A stretch of DNA of 51,282 bases, taken from a virus. The first letter of the stretch is position 1. Each line of letters opens with the position of its first letter. The translations under genes and the position numbers were made by a program. The notes under the pieces are model-generated. The model worked only from the letters and a program-made list of their open reading frames with translations, had not been told where the DNA came from and searched no databases. The stretch is from positions 1-51,282 of IMG/VR virus record IMGVR_UViG_3300028610_001208. The stretch is one strand, 5' to 3'. Of the stretch, positions 13,162 through 21,500 are shown piece after piece.

Positions 13162-13479
13162 TTAGAGTTTTTCCAGTTCCTTCCGTAGCACGGCGACGCT
13201 GTCGTGGATGCCGCTCGCGAAACACCGGCAAGGCATTCGCGTTGTCGCGTGCATCCCTTCCGCTTCCTTGTGGAGCCACCTCTCGCCTTCTTTTACTGGT
13301 ACGGTTGTGCGGCTGAGTTCGCAAGCAATGCATGCCAGCTTTGCCGCCCCTTCCAGCACCTCGATCTGAAAGGCGAGGATTGACCGCAACACATTGGTGC
13401 CAAGCTGTGGGTCGTTAGCATGCTGGCCAGAGTGAATGATGTTGTTGAGTTCCCATAGGTATTTTTCCGCAGTAGTCAT
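13162..13479 (-). CDS. Hypothetical protein (105 aa)
   Basis: The start overlaps the stop of the exonuclease gene (ATGA), so it is coupled to it. It is a helical protein with five Cys (IACELS..., PCRCF), no membrane segment. It lies between the exonuclease and the annealing protein and may belong to the same recombination unit. No family recognised. Confidence 0.75.
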   Translation of the reverse strand: MTTAEKYLWELNNIIHSGQHANDPQLGTNVLRSILAFQIEVLEGAAKLACIACELSRTTVPVKEGERWLHKEAEGMHATTRMPCRCFASGIHDSVAVLRKELEKL

Positions 13480-14402
13480 GGCTTCGCCTCCAGCTCCGGT
13501 TTCGGCTCCACGATCTCGCCCTTGGTGTACGGGTTCGCGTTCGTGTACTGCTTGACGAAACCCGGATGATCGGCATCCAGGCGAGCTTTGTCGAACTTCG
13601 TGCCCTTAATCGGCTTCAGCCAGTAACGACGCCCGTCCGGAAACTCCAGCGTGTCGCCGTCGCCCATGGCAGCCATCATCCGCGCCTTGAGTGCATCCTT
13701 CTCCGCCTTGCAGAATGCCTCTAATTGCTTGACCAGCTCGAATCGCGGCAGGATCTTCTCATCGACGCACTGCACGATCTTTCCCGGCTCTCGTATGACG
13801 CGCTGCAAGTCTTTGAGTGCAGGCGCCGTGCTGATCGTCCACGAGTCGTCCGGCTCACGGCGCGGCACGACGTACTCGTGCCAGAAGACATTCGACCGAT
13901 CCATGAGCACCTGCGCCAACTGGTCGTCGCGTTCGACGTGGAACATGGCGAACTTCAGATGTCCCGACACCAAGCACGCCGGGACGTGGCATAGCTTCTT
14001 ACCTGTGGCCAGCATGTGGCCATGGCCCTGTACGATGACGCGCGTCGGCATTTCGTCGGTACCCGGCTCGCCCCAGCCCCTGGCTGTCGCGCAGTTCAAG
14101 GCGCCCTTGCCCTCGACTGGGTTGCCGGACTCGTTCACGATGGCGTCGATGTTCACCCCGATGGGCGCGCCGTCGACTTTGCGGTACTGATTCTGCGTGA
14201 TCGGCCCCAGCTCGTCGCGGCAATACTCCATGAGCGCCTTCTCGATGTAGTTGCCGGCCTTGAGGTAGCTGTGGTCCAGGTCTTCCATCGCCTGGACCTT
14301 GGACAGCCACACTGCGTACGCGTTGCCGAACAGCATTTCGTACAGGTCGCTCGAGCCGAGATGATTGACCCGGCGCTTGCGCTGCGATTCAGTGATCGGC
14401 AT
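13476..14402 (-). CDS. YqaJ-family exonuclease
   Basis: The 308-residue product shows the viral-recombinase YqaJ pattern: LGSSDLYEMLFGNAYAVWLSK (residues 15-35), a glutamate in AGNYIEKAL (E54), the acid in GVNIDAIV (D86), E97-G-K99 as the ExK pair and the QGHGHMLAT helix (125-133). These form the PD-(D/E)XK active site that degrades one strand from double-strand ends, leaving a 3' overhang for an annealing protein. The C-terminal third (residues ~215-308) is helical with a YWLKP strand. GAGGAGG precedes ATG 14402. It heads the recombination group after the 51-residue zinc protein. Confidence 0.88.
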   Translation of the reverse strand: MPITESQRKRRVNHLGSSDLYEMLFGNAYAVWLSKVQAMEDLDHSYLKAGNYIEKALMEYCRDELGPITQNQYRKVDGAPIGVNIDAIVNESGNPVEGKGALNCATARGWGEPGTDEMPTRVIVQGHGHMLATGKKLCHVPACLVSGHLKFAMFHVERDDQLAQVLMDRSNVFWHEYVVPRREPDDSWTISTAPALKDLQRVIREPGKIVQCVDEKILPRFELVKQLEAFCKAEKDALKARMMAAMGDGDTLEFPDGRRYWLKPIKGTKFDKARLDADHPGFVKQYTNANPYTKGEIVEPKPELEAKP

Positions 14403-14404
14403 AG

Positions 14405-14560
14405 CTACGCCTCCTCTATGGTCGCTTCCTGTAGCGAATCGTCTGGCTGGTCGCGATTACATTCCGCGCATTGAACCGGGTAGCCGTGCTCTGCTTTGAA
14501 GTACGTCCCGCACGTGGAGCAGGAGCGCCCGGAAACCATGTCGTCAGAAATCTCGCCCAT
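14405..14560 (-). CDS. Small zinc-ribbon protein (51 aa)
   Basis: First gene of the minus-strand block. GGGAGGTG precedes ATG 14560 and the stop TAG lies 2 bases before the exonuclease start. C-x2-C (CSTC) and C-x2-C (CAEC) about 17 residues apart form a typical zinc ribbon. Such tiny proteins in phage early regions may modulate host polymerase or nucleases; no evidence here says which. Confidence 0.75.
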   Translation of the reverse strand: MGEISDDMVSGRSCSTCGTYFKAEHGYPVQCAECNRDQPDDSLQEATIEEA

Positions 14561-14661
14561 AGCAACACCTCCCAAGATGGTCCGCCCGGCCCGCCAGCCT
14601 GTGCGGCGTTGTGGCGACCGTCAGAAAAACGGGCGGGCGAACACTTCTTCGTGTTTACTTC

Positions 14662-14713
14662 TTGCAAAGGGCCGCCACATGAGGTAGTATACACCAGTGG
14701 CGGCTTGTTGCAA
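14662..14713. promoter_or_regulatory. Near-palindromic bidirectional promoter
   Basis: Two 17-base arms (14662-14678 and 14697-14713) are inverted copies matching at 14 positions, with 18 bases between. Each arm starts with TTGCAA as a -35 element. Plus strand: TTGCAA-17-TAGTAT (14685-14690). Minus strand: TTGCAA-16-TATACT (14691-14686). The two -10 elements overlap, so only one direction can be open at a time. Plus transcripts would reach the gene at 14747, minus transcripts the recombination/accessory block starting at 14560. Confidence 0.65.
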
Positions 14714-14746
14714 ATGAATTCTGTGAACCTTTTTGGAGATCAAACT

Positions 14747-14980
14747 ATGAGGGTGTCAATCAGGCTTCTCGCTGTCGTTCTGGTTCTCGTGGTCCTCTTG
14801 CCGTGCACCGGATGCGTGTTCGACAACCTGCTTGCGGTGGCGATGAACCCAGAGTTTGCCGGCGAGTGGGTCAACACGAGACTGGACCAGGTGGACGAGC
14901 GAGTGGACCAGGGGGAAGTTATCGGCGCACGGTGGCTCGTTATCGTCGACCAGATTCTCAGCCGAATCACCCCTGGCTAA
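14747..14980 (+). CDS. Small putative lipoprotein (77 aa)
   Basis: TTGGAGATC precedes ATG 14747. The N-terminus is a signal peptide (residues 1-21, many Val/Leu) ending in PCTGC; Cys22 would be the lipidated residue, with Gly at -1 and Thr at -2 as in lipoboxes but Cys at -3. The mature 55 residues are charged with an amphipathic helix. It may be a superinfection-exclusion or cell-envelope protein. It is too far from the holin-like gene to call a spanin. A longer upstream frame crosses the promoter and is not used. Confidence 0.65.
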   Translation: MRVSIRLLAVVLVLVVLLPCTGCVFDNLLAVAMNPEFAGEWVNTRLDQVDERVDQGEVIGARWLVIVDQILSRITPG

Positions 14981-15025
14981 AAACTCCAGTTGGTCGCGTT
15001 GCCTACCGTGGCCAAGTGTAGCTCC

Positions 15026-15056
15026 GGGCGTCACGTCTCAAGACGGCGTGGCGTCC
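15026..15056 (+). terminator. Possible terminator after the lipoprotein gene
   Basis: GGGCGTCAC-GTC-TCAA-GAC-(GGC bulge)-GTG-GCGTCC forms a hairpin of about 12 pairs, two of them G-T, followed by ATCTTTATTTTCG. The T-tract is interrupted, so termination would be weak, or the hairpin may act in the leader of the next gene at 15082. Confidence 0.35.
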
Positions 15057-15081
15057 ATCTTTATTTTCGTTGGAGATAATG

Positions 15082-15522
15082 ATGACGCAAACCATGACCA
15101 GCACGGGCGTTACCCTGCAGGTGACAAGCTGCTGTGTGTGTGGCACGGAGTTCGCGGTGCCTCTCGCCATGCTCAGGGCCAGACAAGAATCGGGGGGTGA
15201 TCTGTACTGCCCCAGCGGCCACTGTCTCACATGGAACGAGACGGAAGTGAAGGAGCTGCGCCGCCAGCTCGCGGGCGAGCAGCAAAAGGTCAACATGGAA
15301 CGTGAATATGTGCGTTGTGAGCGCCTACGACGCATGGCTGAACAAGAGCGCCACGAACATACGAAGCGTCGACTATCTGCCACGCAGGGCGTTGTCACCA
15401 AGACCAAGAAGCGGGTCGGCGGCGGGGCGTGCCCATGCTGTAATCGGTTCTTCCCGAAGCTGCGTAAGCACATGAAGTCGAAGCACCCCGAGTACGCTGC
15501 GGATGTCAGTCTTCCAGCGTAA
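15082..15522 (+). CDS. Coiled-coil protein with C-terminal C2H2-like zinc finger (146 aa)
   Basis: GGAG lies 6 bases before ATG 15082; the preceding ATG at 15079 is too close to it. The N-terminal zinc site combines C17/C18/C20 with C43, H47, C48. A charged helix (residues ~55-100) follows, and the C-terminus has C117-x2-C120-x9-H130-x4-H135 in the context NRFFPKLRKHMKSKHP, close to a classical C2H2 finger. This C-terminal motif is familiar from phage hypothetical proteins. Its end overlaps the end of the giant late gene (15506) by 17 bases on the other strand, so opposing transcripts must meet here. Confidence 0.75.
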   Translation: MTQTMTSTGVTLQVTSCCVCGTEFAVPLAMLRARQESGGDLYCPSGHCLTWNETEVKELRRQLAGEQQKVNMEREYVRCERLRRMAEQERHEHTKRRLSATQGVVTKTKKRVGGGACPCCNRFFPKLRKHMKSKHPEYAADVSLPA

Positions 15523-18500
15523 GCTCGTCGCCGAAGTGCTCCATGGCCTGATAGAACGTGTTGCGGCTGCGAATGAATGACGTGGTCATGCGCAGCGGGT
15601 TGCTCTTCTGGTAGATGCGGCGCCCGGAGTCGCGCCAGTCCTGTCGGTGCTTGTCGAGTAGCGCCTTCTTTCCGGTGACGCCCTTCTGCTTCCACTTCTG
15701 GAGTAGTGCGCCCTCTTTGGAGATCGTACCGGACCGCAGGTTGCGTTTCTTGCGCGTCTCACCGCGATCGAAGTGGTCCATGGCGTCCACGACGTCGGAC
15801 AGCGCCTCGTCTTGGATCTGTTCGCGCGTCGCGGTCTTCGGCGTGAACAGCATCATATCGAGAGCGATAGACCACAGCCGTGCAGAGCCCTCCAGCATGA
15901 GTCGTTGCTCGCGCTGCAACTCGGTTTCGTCCACTCGGTCGCTCGCTGCGATCTCCTGAAGCTCGCCCAGCTTGTCGTACATGCGGTCGACGATGCGCGG
16001 AGACGGTCCGGGGCGACGGTGTACGATGCGCCCGATGACCGCGGTGTTCGACCATTGCGGCTCCAGCAGGATCTCTTCGGAGCCCAGGCCCAGTAGTTCG
16101 AGCAGGTCTCTCGAGACTCCGCCGAACGTCCCCTTGATCGCGTTGTCCAGCTTCTTGGGAGACAGTCCCGTGAGTGCTCCCAGGTTGACGGAGAAGCGAG
16201 TCGTGTACTCGCTGTACTGTTCTTCCGTCGGCTTGCGGGCCAGGGCGTCGCTCACGATCGGACGGTCGGAGAAGAAGTTCTTATTCATGCCCCATTCCAT
16301 GGGCACCAACGCGACAGTGGGCAACACCTGCTGGAGCGCCGACATCATAGCGCCATTGGGCGACTCGCCGAGCAGCGCCTGCGACGTGAAGTTCACCGGG
16401 GTCATGAATCCCAGCGTCTCACCGAACCAACGCTCCATGGTCTCCGGATCCTGCCGGTACGCGAGGTTCGCGAACCGCTCCGGGATGCTGGCGAACAACT
16501 GGCCGAACTCGAAGGCACGCGGGATGCGCAGAATCTCTTTCGTGAACGGGATCTCGACGTGCCAGTACAGCGACCGTTCGTCGTCGGTGAGCTGCTTGTA
16601 CCATTCCTTGTCCCGGTTCGCCCACCACAGGGCCATGGTCGGGATCGTGAACGCCGAGATTCCTCGCATGTAAGCGCGCAGCCGTTGCTTGCGCGTGCCC
16701 GTGAACAGGCTGCGGGCGAACAGGCGGGCACCTTGGAGTGTCGCGTTGAAGAACGGCACGATCTGATTGATGGACCGCGACAAGTCCCCGGCGGCCGTGA
16801 AATCGACGGTCGCCCGCTTGCCGGCCAGGACGATTTTGACCATCTGGTCGAACGAGATCGGCGTACCCGGCTGCCAGCCGACGTCCTTGGCCACCTGAGT
16901 CATTTCCGCGACTCGAGCCGCCGTCTCGGGGAACTGGATCAGGTCGACGTAAGTCGACAGCACTTTTCCGGCAGCGTTCTTGGCTGTCCGAGGCCCGTGC
17001 TGGAGACTCCACAGGTCACGCGTCGAGAATCCCGCGATCTGACGGGTGAGCCGACGCGTGTCCGAAAGCTCCTGGCCGAGCCGCTGCATGGTGATCCGGG
17101 CGCCCAGGCTCTCGTACAGCTCCCGGACCGGTGCGGTCTTCGTCTTGAGCGGCAGTGCGCCTAGGAACCCGTCTTGCATGCCCGCCATCCAGCCGGTGAA
17201 TAGTTGGAACGCGTTTCCGTGGGCCTGGCTGTTGATGAGCAGTGTCTGGACGTCTCGGAATGTGTTGGTCACCAAGCCGAATGAAGCACGGTACGCGGTG
17301 TTTCCGAGACGTGCCCACTTGGCCGGCTTCCCCGCCCAGCGCATGAACTTGCCGGTGCCGAGTAGATTCTCGGGGGAGACGCCGCGAATGGCGTCGTAGA
17401 GTGCCGGGTCGAACTCGTAGAACTGGATCTCATTGTTGCGGTAGACGGCGACCCGCGGCCGGCCGTCCGGATCGGTCCGCGGCTGGAGCGCGGGCGAGAA
17501 GAAGGCGACCATTTCCTCGAGCAGCGCCTGATCGCCGCCCTCCTGTACCGCTGTGATCGCCTCTTCGAGCTGCTCGGCGTCCGGGCTCTTGCTGGCGGTC
17601 CGACCCAGCTCGCTCTTGACGCGCTGCAGCAGGTTGTCCAGGTCGGTCCGGAAAGCGACGGCTTGGTGGCGTGGGATCCGCTCGACGAACGCACCGAGGC
17701 CGGGGATCGTGTTGGCCATGGAGATCAGGTGCTCGACGATGAGCGCCTGCTGGGCCGACTGCACCATCTTGACCGCGTTGTTCACCGTGGTTTCGAGCGG
17801 CGCCACGATCCGCCGACTGCTCCCGCGGAGGCTCTTGATGATGTCCGCGCCGTCGATCGAGCCCTGCGTGCGGTGGTACGCGCTCGTAATCGTGTCAAGT
17901 TCCCGGGCGAGCGGCATGTAGTGGCCCGGGTCGGCCTCTCGGATACGCTGGACCATGTGCGCCATGCTCGGCGACGCCTGGGCCAGATAGTCCAGAACCC
18001 CCTCGTTCCAGCGGTAGAAGATCGAGGCGGCTCGCTTGAAATCCCGTAGCTCCGGGTCTCTGTACTTGTTCTGAAGCTCCTGCATCAGCCCGTCGACCTG
18101 CGGCATGGTCACCCCAGCGTCGCGGCCCCCGGGGTGCCTCGGCGTGGGCCGGGACAGCGCCCTTGCCCGCTGTCCGTGCAGAAAGCTCACCCAGTCGGAG
18201 AGCATATCCTGGCCCTTGATGATCGTGTTGATTGTCTCCAGGGCCTCGATCCCTGTGCGCTGGCCAACTAGGTCAGTCATCCCTTTCTTGGCCCACGCCT
18301 CGACGATCCCCTGCGAGGAGCCACGGAACGTCGACGCGATATCGAACAGGTCGGTGCCGCGGAGCCGCTTGTCGACGCCGCCGGCTCGGACGTACGCGGT
18401 GTCCATGAACTGCTGGAGCGGGACCAGCGACTCGAACCACGTCCGCTTCATCCAGGGCAGCGCCTTGTACTTGAGATCGCGAGCCGCCTTCTTGGCTTTT

Positions 18501-21500
18501 TCGGCGAGCGAACTTGGATCCACTCTCGACCGCTCGATCTGCTGACTGGCGGTCATGGCCTGCCAGCGCTCGACTAGTTTCGTGGCCCGTTCGAGCGCTT
18601 TGCGGCCCTTGGGATGCTGGCCGAGCACCGTCGTATCGAAGTAGTCGTAGAAATTGGGGGCCAGGAGCTTGGCCTCGTCCCGGTTCTCGACCCAGAGCCG
18701 CACGAACTCCGCGAACCCCTCGCGCTGGTACCCCCCAGTGGGCACCTTCTCGCCGTACAGCGCCTTGCCGAGTGCGACCAGCTCAGACTTGGCGTTAGCG
18801 TCCTTGACTGACCGGAAAAATCTCCTGTTGCTCTTGTCGACGAACGAGTTACCCCAGACCAATGCCTCCAGGGCGTGGGCGACCTCATGGGCGGCGGTCG
18901 CGAAGTCGTCGGAGTTCCGAACGCGAGTCACCTCGTAGGGACTGATGAAGTATCCGAGCACCTGGCGGCTGAAGACGCCTTTCTTGATGCGCGATACCTG
19001 TTGCATCGAGCTGCTTCGGAACGCGAGCAGCACGTCCTCCAGGGCGTGGAATATGTCGGTTACAGACGTCGTACGCAGCTTTTTGTGGTTCTCTGGTACC
19101 GGACTCGGGTCGGGTCCGCCGATCGGATTGATCGTGCTTCCGGACGCACCACTGTATGGCGGGAGCAGCGATTGGTTGATCGAACCGGTAGTCGGAGGCG
19201 ACTGGCTGGCCGGATCGTCGCCGTAGCCTTTCAGTGGCGCGTCGAACAGTCCAAGCTGGCCCGATTCTTGGTCGATCTTTCGCTGCCTGGCCCCGGCTTT
19301 GGACGCCTCAACATCCTCGCCGAACTTCAAATTTTCCTCGCCTAATTTTAACTGGCGCCCGGCAGTGCCCGCTTTCGACTCGCCCTCTTCCCGCTGGCCA
19401 AGCAGATCGGCCTCTGCCGGCGGAAGGCCCTTCGTCATTTCCTCGGTTACGGACTCCGGAACCTCGCTTTTGATGGCCTCAAGGGCGTTTCTGACGTTCT
19501 GAGCGTCTTCCGGGCGGCCCTGCTTCACTCGGGCGATCATGGCGCCCTCGTCCACGATCGTACCCAGCGACTTGGCCGCGGCCGTGATGGCCGCCGAGCT
19601 CTCGTTCGCCTTGTTGACGACCAGTGCCCGCTGGAACGCTTCGACCATTTGGGCCTGCTGCTGCTTCGTGAACCGAGGAGCCGGCGTGAACGGCACCTCG
19701 GCGGCCTCTGAGAGCCCCGGGTTCTGGGAGGCGCCAGCATCCACCCGATAGCCGCGATTGCCCAGAGGCGCCTCCTGTGACTCCGTGGGCAACCCTGAGA
19801 CGGAATCTACGACCTCGTCCAGGTGCCGGAACGGGAAGGGTCCGCGTACGTTCTCGCCGTTGGCGTCCGACAGGTATGCCTCGTACCCCTCCTGGGTCTG
19901 GAATACGTCGAATCGCTGGCCCTCCGAGTCGCTGGTAAAGACCAGCGCCTCGTTCTGCGGTCCGAACTTGTGGCGGCTCGCCTGCTCCCTGTTGAATTCG
20001 GCGATCTTCCGCGCGATACCCAAATCGACGATTCCGGACACTTCCCGGTCGGTCTTCGCCGACTGGACGAAGCTGCCGGCGTCGTAGCTGATGACGAAAT
20101 CCGGCCCCACCACCAGTTCCGGCTCACCCTCGCCGTCGACCAGTTCGATCCGATCGTCGGCGGCCGTGACGATGTACTCGATGCCGTTGAACTCGATCGA
20201 GTCGCCGACCTTGAGCTTTCCGCCCGTGATCTGCTCGTGCGCGCCGCTGTTGAGCACCTGCCAACTGAGCAGCGACGCCGCGTCCTTGGGCGTGTAGGTG
20301 CTGTACGGATTCGACTGATTGTCGTCGTAGTCGCGCCGCAACTGAGCTAGGGCTCGATTGATCTGGGCCGCGCCCGCCTTTGAGCCTTTGTCGGCGACCT
20401 CGCGTACGGCCTGAAACTCCAGAGTGTTGACGATGAACTCGTTCAGGCCTACTCCTGGCAGGATGACGTCCAGGTAGGGCTGCAACTCGTCGGCCAGGAT
20501 GTTGATCCGTCCACGATTCTCGGCCGACAGATCGCCCACCCAGCGGACCTGGTTTCTGAGGTTCTTGGGCAGATTCTCGCGGAGCGACTCGACCTCGCCA
20601 TTGCCCTCCAGCGTGTACGGGGGCAGAAACTCGTTGTGTGCGATCGGCGTCAGGTCTTCCAGGGCCTCGATCGTCCCGTCATCGAACGTATCGACCATCG
20701 ACCGCAGCTCGCCGCTGGCCGATCGGTCCTGGATCATGGCGACGAGTGCGTTTCGAAGCTCGGCCGCGCCACGCTTCGGCCCCTCCCTCGTTCGCCGGTC
20801 CGGTCGGACCTGCTCTCGGGAGACCTTGATCTGCTGACGGCTCTTCGGCCCGCCGATTTGGACCTGAAACCCGTCCTCCTCGACCGCCACTATGGTGCCC
20901 TTGACTGTCCGAGACTTAGCCGGGTCCGGGCGGACGTGGACGCGTACGCCCTCTTGGAGCGACTCGACGCCCTGTTCTCGGTCCTTCCGCTCGGCCTCCT
21001 GCTCTCGCCTGACGGTTTCGGGGATGTGCTTGCCGAGCTTGACCTGGGCCGCGTAGGTCTGCGCCGCCTCGGGATCGTACTGAGCCCAGATTTCGAATGC
21101 CTCTTGTGCCCGCTCGTTCAGCCCTGTAGCGATGTATCCGTTGACCGCATGCCTGAATCGCTTGTTCCCGTCCTCTGTGAAGTTCGGGTTGCCCGTCTCG
21201 TAGTGGGCGACCGCCGAGGCGAGCGACAGGTTCGGATAGTCCATGTGCTGGCCGTCAGAGTCGAACCAAAACGCCGCTGCGAACTTCTCATCGTTCTGAT
21301 CGACGCCCTGTAGGCCCTTGGCGATGACTCTCGGCCGCGACGTGTTGAGGGCCTGTTGTGACCGATTAAGCCCCGCCGACGGGGCTGGTGCGCGCTCGGC
21401 CTCAATCTTGGACAGCGACAACAGCCGTCGCAGGTCTTTGATGTACTGCTTGCGTGGGTCGTTATCGAACATCCGGGCGCCCGACGTGTACACCGCGGGC

